Assembly (NCBI GenBank): GCA_946613705.1
Contig: CAMOFU010000007.1
Coordinates: 1-24,915 of the forward strand
DNA: 24,915 nucleotides
Source of the DNA: an uncultured Clostridia bacterium
GTDB lineage: Bacteria > Bacillota > Clostridia > Oscillospirales > Ruminococcaceae
Reading direction: 5' to 3'
Part shown: one piece after another, positions 16,162-22,916 of the stretch
Position numbering within the stretch: position 1 is the stretch's first letter
Layout of the letters: each line of letters begins with the position of its first letter
The notes under the pieces: generated by a model
What the model was told of the DNA's origin: nothing
Databases searched by the model: none
The model's input: the letters and a program-made list of their open reading frames with translations, nothing else
Program-made: the position numbers and the translations under genes

Positions 16162-17493
16162 TCAGCTGTCTCTCTGTCTCATGATATAATTCTTATCCTT
16201 GTCTATAAGATCGAGCATTATCCTGCCGAATCTCGGGTCGAACTGTGTGCCGAGCCCCTTTTCTATCTCTGCACGGACGACCTCCTGCGGAAGAGCGCTG
16301 CGGTAGCTTCTGTTTGAGGTCATGGCATCGTAGGCATCCGCCACAGCGATTATCCGCGCTATCTCGGGTATGTCCTCACCGCTCAGCCCCGTCGGATAGC
16401 CCTTGCCGTCGTATCTCTCGTGATGAAAGTGTGCGCCTATGCTCAGCTCGGGGTATTTGGTTATCTTTGAAAGTATCTGGTCGCCTCTCACGGTATGGGA
16501 TTTGATCGTTTGGAATTCCTCGTCGGTGAGGCGCGAGGTCTTGTTGATGATGCTGCCGGGTATGCCGATCTTCCCGACATCGTGGAGCAGCGCGATAAAA
16601 TATATCTCCTTGCATTGGACGGGCGGCTTTCCCGCCTCGAGCGCTATCATCTCGGAATACTCCGCAACACGCTCCGAATGCCCGTGCGTATATTCGTCCT
16701 TGGCATCTATCGCATCGGCAAGCGCATAGGCGGTCTGCCCGAGCATTATGCGCATATCCTTCTGCTGGTTTTGGAGCAGCTCTATATCCCGCTTGGCAGC
16801 CTCGGCAGTCTTTCTGTTGATATCAACTATCGACGCTACATACAGAGCCACGATCATTCCCACGAGCACAAGGTTCGTCAGCGAGAGCCCGTAGGTGAAG
16901 ATCTGTATGATCGAGGCTGCGAGCGGCAGCGCTGTGAATACCAGCAGCGTAAGGCTCATCTTCCTGTGGAGCTTCTTGAAATTCTGTATGATCAGCGACA
17001 GCTGGATAATGAACACCGAAAAGGGGATAAGACAGCATATGATAAAGCCGCTGCCCCTCTGATAGCGGTTCATATCGTCAAAGGTATAGTAAAGCCCCGT
17101 GAACTGAGATATCACCACGAGCACCATGCCCGCAAAGGAAAGGAGCTCTGCCGCCTTCAGTCTTTTCGGCGGAGAAGCCTGCCCGCCGTCGGCTGTATAA
17201 AGGTCTGCAAGATAGAATGAATATGCCAGCAGCAGCACAAGTGACAGAAAATACACCGTGAAATTGCCTATCCTCACAGCGTAATAAGCCTTCTGCCCGA
17301 GCACCCCGCGGTAAATATATGAATAGCGGTCGGCAAGCAGCAGCAGCATAGCGCTGATATCCATAGTCAGCATCGAGCGTCTGCGGCGCTGCGGAAGTGT
17401 CTGAGAAAAAAGTGAAAAAAGAGCGATTATCCCGCAAATGCCTGAAAACATGAGCATCAGTTCGAGCTGATTGTCTTTGATCAAACGGATCAC
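16162..17493 (-). CDS. HD-GYP domain protein, predicted c-di-GMP phosphodiesterase with seven-helix sensor
   Basis: Membrane signalling protein. The N-terminal half has about seven hydrophobic helices (sensor of the 7TM type), then a short coiled linker (about 225-250) and an HD-GYP domain with His304-Asp305, His333, His355, the hallmark HHERYDGKGYP (357-367) and the following DAYDAMTS. It should hydrolyse c-di-GMP to pGpG or GMP. I favour GTG 17493 (443 residues): AGAGGAG lies 10 bases upstream. The longer reading from ATG 17520 (452 residues) has no ribosome site and begins about where the transcript itself would start from the TATAAT at 17529-17534. The signal sensed is unknown. Confidence 0.88.
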   Translation of the reverse strand: MIRLIKDNQLELMLMFSGICGIIALFSLFSQTLPQRRRRSMLTMDISAMLLLLADRYSYIYRGVLGQKAYYAVRIGNFTVYFLSLVLLLAYSFYLADLYTADGGQASPPKRLKAAELLSFAGMVLVVISQFTGLYYTFDDMNRYQRGSGFIICCLIPFSVFIIQLSLIIQNFKKLHRKMSLTLLVFTALPLAASIIQIFTYGLSLTNLVLVGMIVALYVASIVDINRKTAEAAKRDIELLQNQQKDMRIMLGQTAYALADAIDAKDEYTHGHSERVAEYSEMIALEAGKPPVQCKEIYFIALLHDVGKIGIPGSIINKTSRLTDEEFQTIKSHTVRGDQILSKITKYPELSIGAHFHHERYDGKGYPTGLSGEDIPEIARIIAVADAYDAMTSNRSYRSALPQEVVRAEIEKGLGTQFDPRFGRIMLDLIDKDKNYIMRQRDS

Positions 17494-17528
17494 AATGCTG
17501 TCACTCCTCTTTATTCGCATTCCGTATT

Positions 17529-17557
17529 ATTATACCACAAAATCGGAGCAAAGTCCA
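17529..17557 (-). promoter_or_regulatory. Promoter of the HD-GYP gene
   Basis: On the - strand: -35 TGGACT (17557-17552), 17-base spacer, -10 TATAAT (17534-17529). Transcription would begin near 17522, which makes the ATG at 17520 unusable and supports the GTG start at 17493. Confidence 0.6.
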
Positions 17558-17583
17558 GCATATTATATGAACTTTTTCATTCT

Positions 17584-17736
17584 ATGCAAAGCCGGGAGAC
17601 GTTTGCCGGTGCATTTCCGGTAAAGCCCGTAAGCACCGAAAAGCTGAGGCTCGCCTTTGAGGACCTGCGCCACCCTGTTTCCAAGATCACCGATGGATCT
17701 ATCGAGCAGGAGTATGCGGGCGACCTGATGCAGTGA
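17584..17736 (+). pseudogene. Orphan 50-codon open frame, possible gene remnant
   Basis: A + strand frame from ATG 17584 to TGA 17736 encodes 50 residues with codon use like the surrounding genes (containing KLRLAFEDLRHPVSKITDG). No ribosome site or promoter precedes it, and I recognise no family. A T5-tailed hairpin lies just downstream on the same strand (17768-17808). It could be the 3' end of a gene whose front was lost. A 70-codon - strand frame over the same bases looks less protein-like. Confidence 0.3.
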
Positions 17737-17767
17737 CGGCAGCCGTGCGTGACAAGAAAGACACAGC

Positions 17768-17808
17768 AAAGGCAATACCGAGCGAACGCCGTTCGGTATT
17801 GCCTTTTT
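17768..17808. terminator. Hairpin of the GGCAATACCG family (copy A)
   Basis: Arms AAAGGCAATACCG (17768-17780) and CGGTATTGCCTTT (17794-17806) with a 13-base loop, followed by T5 on the + strand and T3 on the - strand. It sits 10 bases past the WYL regulator's stop and may terminate it. The same stem recurs at 24,819-24,851. Confidence 0.7.
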
Positions 17809-17817
17809 GCCTATCGG

Positions 17818-18756
17818 CTATATTGTCTTCTTAACGTTCCTGACCCACTCTCCCTGGCTTCTCAGCCACATATCAACACCCTTTCCGTATGCCTCGGCAC
17901 GGACGGTATAGACCCCGTTCTCCTCTCTGATTATCTTGGCCGTCGGCAGGCGGTCAAGGACAGCCTCTATGCTGTCGCCCTGAAAATCGAACTCGACACG
18001 GTGCAGCTCGCCGCCGTACATGAACTGTATCCGCTTGCGGAACTCGCCCTCCTCGAACCTGTCCTTGTAGGGACGGGAGAAATGCTTGCCCGACACCGTG
18101 TATCCCTGTATGCGGTCTATGCGGTAGAGGGCAGGGAATTCCTTCGGCTTGTCCTGAATGAAGGCGCAGAGATAGAAATAGAACTCCGAGAACATTATCC
18201 CCACAGGCTCCAGCACACGGCTCACAGGCTCGTCCTCCTGCGCCCTGAGATAGCTTACGGTCAGCAGCCTGTGCTCGTCCACCGCCACGCCCAGGTCCCA
18301 CAGCTTATCCACAAACCGCTGATTGTGCCGCGGCGGGATATAGTGGTAAAGCTCGTTTGAGATCAGGCTCTCGACCCGCTTGTAGTTATCTCTCGGCACA
18401 CAGCAGCGCAGCAGCTTCCTGATGATCGGCTCCAGCTCGTCGCGGCAGAAGGCGCGGCTTTCGAGTATGATCTTGCACACCGCCAGTACCTCGCTGTTGG
18501 AGAGGATATTCACGCTCTCCGTGTCCAGTCGGTAGCCGTTCAGCTTGCGGTCGTAGACTATTGTGCGCAGCTCGCCGCCGTCGGCAGCCTCCTCCTCAAA
18601 GAACAGCCGCAGGTCATCTATGTCACGCTGAACAGAGCGCTCGTTTATCCCGTAGCGCTCTGCCTCCTCGGCCTTGTTTATCACGTTCCCTTCGATCAGG
18701 CGGGTGTAGAGCCTGAGTATGCGAAGGTGCTTGGAATCGGAATAGAAATCACTCAT
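17818..18756 (-). CDS. WYL-domain transcriptional regulator
   Basis: DNA-binding regulator of 312 residues. An N-terminal DeoR/HTH_11-type winged helix (about 8-60, with the recognition helix around INERSVQRDIDDLR) is followed by a WYL domain (about 140-230; FYFYLCAF replaces the WYL core, then RIDRI) and a C-terminal extension. WYL domains bind nucleic acid or nucleotide ligands and often control defence or DNA-damage genes. I chose ATG 18756, behind AAAGGA, rather than a GTG at 18771 that would overlap the upstream stop. It begins 11 bases after the LRAT-domain gene, so the two likely form an operon and may share a function. Confidence 0.87.
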   Translation of the reverse strand: MSDFYSDSKHLRILRLYTRLIEGNVINKAEEAERYGINERSVQRDIDDLRLFFEEEAADGGELRTIVYDRKLNGYRLDTESVNILSNSEVLAVCKIILESRAFCRDELEPIIRKLLRCCVPRDNYKRVESLISNELYHYIPPRHNQRFVDKLWDLGVAVDEHRLLTVSYLRAQEDEPVSRVLEPVGIMFSEFYFYLCAFIQDKPKEFPALYRIDRIQGYTVSGKHFSRPYKDRFEEGEFRKRIQFMYGGELHRVEFDFQGDSIEAVLDRLPTAKIIREENGVYTVRAEAYGKGVDMWLRSQGEWVRNVKKTI

Positions 18757-18767
18757 AGCTTTTCCTT

Positions 18768-19400
18768 TCACATCAGCATCGGGAATCTTTTGGCTCTTGT
18801 GATCCCCAGTATATCCTCGACCTGATAGGACTTATGCACCCCTGTCTTGCACCAGACAGCGAAATGCTCGCAGTTGTTGAAGATAAGGCTGTATTTGTTT
18901 TCGCCCAAAAGCCCCTTAGCCCTTTCAACGGTTTCCGCGGGTGAGTATATGTGTACGATATCGCTGTCGCTGCTTTTAAGCTTATCAACGGCTTTGTGAA
19001 CGAGCATACCCGATACCCCCGTATTCACCGCAAGCAAATAGTTGGGCTCGGTGTCATTGAAGACGCTTTTATAGCCCTGATGCTTTTTGTCGGGCCGCTT
19101 GCCCGTCTCTGAGAAGTCCAGCACGAAGAAGGTGCTCTGACCGTTCAGAAAATCCCCGAACGGTGCCTCGTGGATAGTCGCCTCGCCGAAATCACCGTCC
19201 TCGGCTGCGTAGTGTATCACTCGTTTGTTCCCGATGTAGACCGCATAATGCTCATACACTCCGCCCAGCCTGTCAATGCCGATGATATCCCCCGCACTGA
19301 GCTGATCTATCGGGTCGGAATCTGTCAGCCCCTCATACAGTCCCTCGGCAGCTGCCTCGATGACTTTCGGGACAAATCCGATAATATCAAATATGCTCAT
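18768..19400 (-). CDS. LRAT/NC-domain protein (lecithin:retinol acyltransferase-like)
   Basis: A 210-residue protein. The LRAT fold (NlpC/P60-related, permuted cysteine hydrolase or acyltransferase) is marked by the first catalytic His in YEHYAVYIG (near residue 51), a second His in VIHYA (near 63) and the catalytic Cys in FNNCEHFAVWC. Relatives act on phospholipids or transfer acyl groups; the bacterial substrate is unknown. Between these motifs lies a longer insert (about 95-150). The N-terminus has a weak amphipathic stretch but no clear signal peptide. It has its own promoter upstream and reads into the WYL regulator gene. Confidence 0.85.
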   Translation of the reverse strand: MSIFDIIGFVPKVIEAAAEGLYEGLTDSDPIDQLSAGDIIGIDRLGGVYEHYAVYIGNKRVIHYAAEDGDFGEATIHEAPFGDFLNGQSTFFVLDFSETGKRPDKKHQGYKSVFNDTEPNYLLAVNTGVSGMLVHKAVDKLKSSDSDIVHIYSPAETVERAKGLLGENKYSLIFNNCEHFAVWCKTGVHKSYQVEDILGITRAKRFPMLM

Positions 19401-19418
19401 GATACTGCACCCCCGTAT

Positions 19419-19447
19419 ATTATATCACAATTGTTCATTATATTCAA
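19419..19447 (-). promoter_or_regulatory. Promoter of the LRAT-WYL genes
   Basis: On the - strand: -35 TTGAAT (19447-19442), a 17-base spacer and a perfect -10 TATAAT (19424-19419), ending 18 bases before the LRAT start codon. The leader is therefore very short. Confidence 0.7.
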
Positions 19448-19501
19448 CACGGTATCAATTATTATGCTGTGTTTCAAGCGTTCTTTGTTGAAGCTGCACG
19501 A

Positions 19502-19666
19502 TCATTTGCTGACCTTTTTGGTTATCCTGCCGAGCAGGCTCCTGCATTTCCTGCATTTTGGGTGAAGCAGGAATACTGCTGTCTCGGGCATTATGCAGTC
19601 GGGCACATACTCATAAAACACACGCCCGCATTTTTCGCAGACAAAGCGCTGTTTGTATCTGAACAT
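19502..19666 (-). CDS. Small zinc-ribbon protein (54 residues)
   Basis: A short gene with an ATG at 19666 preceded by AAAGGAG nine bases upstream. The product has two CxxC pairs, Cys10-Cys13 (CEKC) and Cys38-Cys41 (CRKC), 24 residues apart, with basic and aromatic residues around them: a zinc-ribbon layout. It starts MFRYKQRFVC and ends in a basic tail. No function can be assigned; such proteins bind nucleic acid or act as partners. It reads in the same direction as the LRAT gene about 100 bases downstream, which has its own promoter. Confidence 0.65.
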   Translation of the reverse strand: MFRYKQRFVCEKCGRVFYEYVPDCIMPETAVFLLHPKCRKCRSLLGRITKKVSK

Positions 19667-19764
19667 AGTGTTCAGCTCCTTTCTTGATATTTATTTCTTA
19701 TCACAATTATATCAAGGCTGCATGACACGAGATGTCTATATCATCATAACATTAATAATTAACG

Positions 19765-19803
19765 AAAAAAAGTAAAGGGGCTGATGCGGGCATCAGCTCC
19801 TTT
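19765..19803 (-). terminator. Terminator of the Xre-membrane protein operon
   Basis: A 14-base stem with one wobble (19774-19787 with 19790-19803) and, on the - strand, a TTTACTTTTTTT tail (T7 at 19771-19765). It lies downstream of the Xre regulator gene and next to hairpin copy C. Confidence 0.75.
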
Positions 19804-19805
19804 AT

Positions 19806-19865
19806 GGCAACACCGCACGACCCCTGTGCATCAGATGCGTTAGCCGCGGGTCGTGCGGTGTTGCC
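19806..19865. repeat. Long perfect inverted repeat, GGCAACACCG family (copy C)
   Basis: Arms of 18 bases, 19806-19823 and 19848-19865, pair perfectly around a 24-base loop. The outer bases GGCAACACCG differ by one from the GGCAATACCG stems of copies A and B. It has no T-run of its own and sits beside a proper terminator. Confidence 0.7.
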
Positions 19866-19960
19866 TTAATACAGTTTATTCTTTATTCATCGGAGATCAG
19901 GGCTTTGGTCTTGGCCTGCTTCAGTGACACTTCTGCCCCGAGCCGATCAAGGCGGCGGCA
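19866..19960. other. Gap after the Xre gene with a short open tail-like frame
   Basis: Reading the - strand in the frame of the Xre gene past its stop, about 23 codons stay open and look protein-like (containing LGAEVSLKQAKTKALISDE) before a second stop near 19885. It may be the 3' end of an older gene cut by arrival of the Xre cassette, or an extension reached by stop readthrough. It is too short to call. Confidence 0.25.
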
Positions 19961-20164
19961 TTATTCCTCAAAAATGAATACCTCCTCTACCGTGCAGCCG
20001 AATACTCTTGCTATGTCTATCGCCAGCTTCAGCGAGGGATTGTACTGCCCCTTTTCAAGCCTGATGATCGTTTCGCGGCGGACTCCGACAAGCTCGGCAA
20101 GCTCGCCCTGCTTCATGTTCTTAGCTGCACGCAGCTCCTTTAGTCTTGTTGTGAACTCTGCCAT
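19961..20164 (-). CDS. Xre-family helix-turn-helix repressor (67 residues)
   Basis: A single-domain DNA-binding protein made almost wholly of the Cro/CI-type HTH: scanning helix around MKQGELAELVG (18-28), recognition helix around VRRETIIRLEKG, then a short C-terminal dimer part ending EEVFIFEE. Its ATG overlaps the stop of the upstream membrane-protein gene by one base (TAATG), so translation is coupled. Short Xre proteins paired with a small membrane protein are common in Firmicutes and usually repress their own operon. The TGTGA-N8-TCAC sites upstream are the likely operators (inference). Confidence 0.88.
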   Translation of the reverse strand: MAEFTTRLKELRAAKNMKQGELAELVGVRRETIIRLEKGQYNPSLKLAIDIARVFGCTVEEVFIFEE

Positions 20165-20757
20165 TATTCGTCCTCCTCTGCCTCGGCGGTGTCTCTGCCT
20201 TCAATGATAAGGAAAAACAGAGCGTTGAGGAAGGAGTAAAGGAACACCAGAGTGCAGAACAGCCCCAGCCAGTTGTCACCGTTAAGCGTAAAGGTCTTTT
20301 CCAGTAAGGTGAACACCAGCAGCCCTACTGCTGCCGCTGTAATTATCAGCGCAAGCCCTGCAAGCTCTGAGGCACGCTTCTTGCTGTTTAAGGAAAGCTC
20401 GTCGTCGGGCTCCTTCTTATACTTGCGCTCGGCAGCGACCATGAAGACAGCGGTCATCATCATAGCGGCAAACAGCGCTGTCGAAAAAACATTCCCGATG
20501 CCCTCGTTCATTTCTTTTTTAATAAAGGTGATGCACCCGAAGATCAGCGTGTCCAGAAACCAGATCACCGCATTGAACATTGCCTGCTTCCTTACCGAGA
20601 TCGAGGGGCGGGGGTCTGCGAAGTACCTTACCCTTGCCAGCTCCCTGAATGCCTCCTGTCTTTCCGAACGGCTGAGGCTTTTGTCGGTATACTGCGCTGT
20701 CAGCTTGTCTATCTTTGCCTGTGTCTTTTCGTCAAATGCCGATGTGTTGTTTTTCAT
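20164..20757 (-). CDS. Four-helix membrane protein of unknown function
   Basis: A 197-residue protein. A charged cytoplasmic N-terminus (1-55) is followed by four hydrophobic helices (about 58-80, 88-108, 131-152, 162-185) and an acidic tail. I do not recognise the family. I chose ATG 20757 behind GAGGAAT; the open frame extends upstream to 20970 only through the promoter and operator region. It is the first gene of the pair with the Xre repressor. The arrangement suggests a regulated membrane sensor or an immunity- or stress-type cassette, but nothing in the sequence decides this. Confidence 0.75.
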   Translation of the reverse strand: MKNNTSAFDEKTQAKIDKLTAQYTDKSLSRSERQEAFRELARVRYFADPRPSISVRKQAMFNAVIWFLDTLIFGCITFIKKEMNEGIGNVFSTALFAAMMMTAVFMVAAERKYKKEPDDELSLNSKKRASELAGLALIITAAAVGLLVFTLLEKTFTLNGDNWLGLFCTLVFLYSFLNALFFLIIEGRDTAEAEEDE

Positions 20758-20789
20758 GATGTATTCCTCCGTTATGTAATTATGTAATT

Positions 20790-20920
20790 GTGTGATGTAT
20801 TTCTCACCTGATGTGATAATAATATCACATTTTCGGATGCTTGTCAACAGGAAATGTGACAAATCCATCACTTTTGTAGCGTTATACAAAAAGGCAGCCG
20901 ATGTGACAAATATATCACTG
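20790..20920. promoter_or_regulatory. Cluster of four TGTGA-N8-TCAC operator-like inverted repeats
   Basis: Sites of one pattern at 20811-20830 (ATGTGATA/TATCACAT, perfect 8-base arms), 20854-20873, 20901-20920 and a weaker one at 20790-20809. The first covers the -10 box of the membrane protein/Xre promoter; the second lies just upstream of its -35. A related but wider-spaced TGTGA-N10-TCACA (20983-21002) overlaps the divergent promoter. The likely ligand is the Xre repressor encoded next door. Confidence 0.6.
20819..20847 (-). promoter_or_regulatory. Promoter of the membrane protein-Xre operon
   Basis: On the - strand: perfect -35 TTGACA (20847-20842), 17-base spacer, -10 TATTAT (20824-20819). 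The -10 box lies inside the best operator-like repeat, the expected arrangement for autorepression. Confidence 0.75.
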
Positions 20921-20964
20921 CAAGCTGCACAAACGATGCCGCAGCGATTTTTGCAGCGAACACC

Positions 20965-20993
20965 TTGCAAGCCGCGGCGGTTTGTGATATACT
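20965..20993 (+). promoter_or_regulatory. Promoter of the PARG-like gene
   Basis: -35 TTGCAA (20965-20970), 17-base spacer, -10 TATACT (20988-20993). It is divergent from the Xre operon promoter, about 120 bases away, and overlaps a TGTGA-N10-TCACA inverted repeat. Confidence 0.6.
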
Positions 20994-21056
20994 GATCTCA
21001 CAGAGCACGGTCATTATCCGTAATGCAAATATAAGAGCTTATAAAGGAGTATTGAA

Positions 21057-21911
21057 ATGCTTGACAGACGCGAAAAAAACACAGAGATATTTCTCGACAC
21101 AAAGCAGCGTTATACCCACGACCCCGAGCTGATAAAGGCAGTAAAAGCATCAAGAGAGGGTCAGCGGTTTATCGGCAGCCGGGAGAGCGTGACCGTCCCC
21201 GATGCTCCGTACAGCGGTGCCGCCGCGGTCACTGTAAGCGGCAGGCGGTCGATAGAAGCGGCAATGCCTTATGCAGCGGCAGGCAAAAGGGTCTGTGTAC
21301 ACAACTTCGCCTCTGCAACGAATCCCGGAGGCGGAGTGGTGCGCGGTGCATCGGCGCAGGAGGAGTGCATCTGCCGCTGTACCACGCTCTATCCCTGTCT
21401 CGACACCAAAGAGATGTGGAGCAGCTTTTACGGTCCTCACAGAAGCGCCGACGATCCGCTGTACAACGATGACTGCATCTATACGCCCGATGTATGCGTT
21501 ATAAAAAGTGATACCGATTTCCCCGAGCCCATTCCGAAAAGCGAGTGGCAAAGGGTGGATATCCTCACCTGTGCAGCGCCGAATCTGCGGGAAAAGCCGA
21601 GCAATGCGATGAACCCTGATTCGGGCAGCAGGACGGCAAGGGTCACGGAGGAGCAGCTAAGGCAGCTGCTGACCTCCCGCGTAAGACGCATTTTTGCGGT
21701 CGCGGCAGCCAACAAGGCCGAAGTGCTTATCCTCGGTGCATTCGGCTGCGGAGCGTTCCGCAATCCGCCTAAGCTTGTGGCGGAGGTGTTCGGCAGCGTG
21801 ATGAGGGACTATCTGTATCACTTTGAGACGGTTGAGTACGCAGTGTATCACCGCCCGCACGAGACTGCGAACTATGAAGAGTTTCGGATGGCAATGAAGG
21901 AGTTTGCCTGA
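21057..21911 (+). CDS. Bacterial PARG-like macrodomain protein (TIGR02452 family)
   Basis: Predicted poly(ADP-ribose) or ADP-ribosyl glycohydrolase of 284 residues. The macrodomain shows the PARG signature: ATNPGGG with GGG at 91-93, seven residues, then Gln101-Glu102-Glu103, where the glutamates are catalytic in known PARGs. The conserved later loop GAFGCGAFRNPP (228-238) follows. The N-terminal 50 residues form the usual cap. Length and layout match the family. AAAGGAG precedes the ATG. It stands alone on its strand, divergent from the Xre cassette. No ADP-ribosyltransferase is nearby, so its substrate is unknown. NAD-linked stress or defence is a reasonable but unproven context. Confidence 0.9.
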   Translation: MLDRREKNTEIFLDTKQRYTHDPELIKAVKASREGQRFIGSRESVTVPDAPYSGAAAVTVSGRRSIEAAMPYAAAGKRVCVHNFASATNPGGGVVRGASAQEECICRCTTLYPCLDTKEMWSSFYGPHRSADDPLYNDDCIYTPDVCVIKSDTDFPEPIPKSEWQRVDILTCAAPNLREKPSNAMNPDSGSRTARVTEEQLRQLLTSRVRRIFAVAAANKAEVLILGAFGCGAFRNPPKLVAEVFGSVMRDYLYHFETVEYAVYHRPHETANYEEFRMAMKEFA

Positions 21912-21926
21912 TAGAGCGGAGATAGC

Positions 21927-21954
21927 AGATAACAAATAACAGATAACAAATAAC
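21927..21954. repeat. Tandem 14-base direct repeat
   Basis: Two perfect copies of AGATAACAAATAAC (21927-21940, 21941-21954), followed by a decayed third (AAAGAACAGAG). Just downstream, ACGGAAA (21993-21999) and TTTCCGT (22019-22025) form an inverted repeat without a T-run. These fill the gap after the PARG-like gene. Confidence 0.6.
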
Positions 21955-22055
21955 AAAGAACAGAGAAAACAGGAAAAAGCTATAGACAGATCACGGAAAA
22001 TGCGGCTGCAAATTCAAGTTTCCGTCAAATGTTTTAGCAATAAATAAAATAAGTG

Positions 22056-22084
22056 TTGACATTTCTTGAACACTGTGTTATAAT
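22056..22084 (+). promoter_or_regulatory. Perfect consensus promoter of the VOC operon
   Basis: TTGACA (22056-22061), 17-base spacer, TATAAT (22079-22084). The -35 region carries AGTGTT/AACACT arms (22052-22057, 22069-22074), and TTTAGCAA (22033-22040) with TTGCTAAA (22103-22110) flank the whole promoter. A perfect promoter with flanking inverted repeats suggests control by a repressor. Confidence 0.75.
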
Positions 22085-22130
22085 AAGAAAGCAATGTTAA
22101 AGTTGCTAAACTAAAGCAGGAGATGTTATC

Positions 22131-22508
22131 ATGAAGATCACAGCGTTCCAGCCGCAGATCATTACAAAGGATGCAGAGTCTGTAAAAAAGCTGTTTGAGG
22201 AGCTGGGCTTTGAAAAGCGCCACACCAAGACCATTACCGAGCCCGTTCGGGTAACGGATATCGTTATGAAGAACGGAGAAGCCGTGCTTGACATCTCACA
22301 GCCCGATATCGAGCTTGCGGGCGACATTCAGGCTGTCCGTATCAATGTGAGGGATTTTGAAGAGGCCTATGAGCTGTTGATCTCAAAGGGCTTTGAGAAC
22401 TATTACGGCAGCGGCAGAGTGATGACGAGCAGCTCAAGATCGGCAGTCCTTCGTGCCCCCACAGGGTTTGTGATAAACCTTGTCGAGCATATAAGAGACC
22501 ATGAATAA
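22131..22508 (+). CDS. VOC-superfamily (glyoxalase/bleomycin-resistance fold) protein, copy 1
   Basis: A 125-residue protein with the paired beta-alpha-beta-beta-beta layout of the vicinal oxygen chelate fold: opening MKITAFQPQIITKD, then FEELGFEKRH, a second-half start near NVRDFEEAYELL and the closing SSRSAVLRAPTGFVINLVEH. The usual His/Glu metal ligands are not evident, so it may bind a small molecule rather than act as a metalloenzyme. It is the first of three tandem paralogues and the most diverged of them. The start follows GCAGGAG. Function unknown. Confidence 0.82.
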   Translation: MKITAFQPQIITKDAESVKKLFEELGFEKRHTKTITEPVRVTDIVMKNGEAVLDISQPDIELAGDIQAVRINVRDFEEAYELLISKGFENYYGSGRVMTSSSRSAVLRAPTGFVINLVEHIRDHE

Positions 22509-22523
22509 ACAGGAGGAATAATT

Positions 22524-22898
22524 ATGAAATTCACGTCTTTCAATCCGCTCATCGTCACCTGCAAGGGTGAGGAGACAGTAAAGCTTTTTGAGGCTCTCGG
22601 CTTCGAGAAGCGCCATACAAACAGAGATGTAGGCGGCAAGGGTATCACCAATTACACGATGAAGGATCCAAACGGCTTCAAGGTCGATGTTGCCGATTCT
22701 CCCAACACCAAGCAGGATATCACTCTTATCAGGATGAATGTTGATGATTTTGACGAGGCATACAAGTTCCTGACCGACAAGGGCTTCAGGAACATATCGG
22801 GAGAAATTGTAGAGACAAAGTCTTCGAGATCGGCGATGATGGTATCTCCCTCGGGCTATGCCTTTGATCTCTGCCACCATATAAAAGATCACGACTGA
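22524..22898 (+). CDS. VOC-superfamily protein, copy 2
   Basis: A 124-residue paralogue of its neighbours: MKFTSFNPLIVT start, FEALGFEKRH, MKDPNGFKVDV in the middle and SSRSAMMVSPSGYAFDL near the end. It begins 15 bases after copy 1 behind AGGAGG. It shares the MKD.NGF..DV block with copy 3 and not with copy 1, so copies 2 and 3 come from the later duplication. The canonical metal ligands are again not clear. Function unknown. Confidence 0.82.
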   Translation: MKFTSFNPLIVTCKGEETVKLFEALGFEKRHTNRDVGGKGITNYTMKDPNGFKVDVADSPNTKQDITLIRMNVDDFDEAYKFLTDKGFRNISGEIVETKSSRSAMMVSPSGYAFDLCHHIKDHD

Positions 22899-22916
22899 AC
22901 CGAAGGAGAAAAAACT

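Noticed and set aside
19806..19865. Terminal inverted repeat of an insertion sequence
   Set aside because: No transposase or target duplication is nearby; the structure fits a hairpin at the end of an operon.
21927..21954. CRISPR-like repeat
   Set aside because: Two contiguous 14-base units with no spacers and no cas genes.
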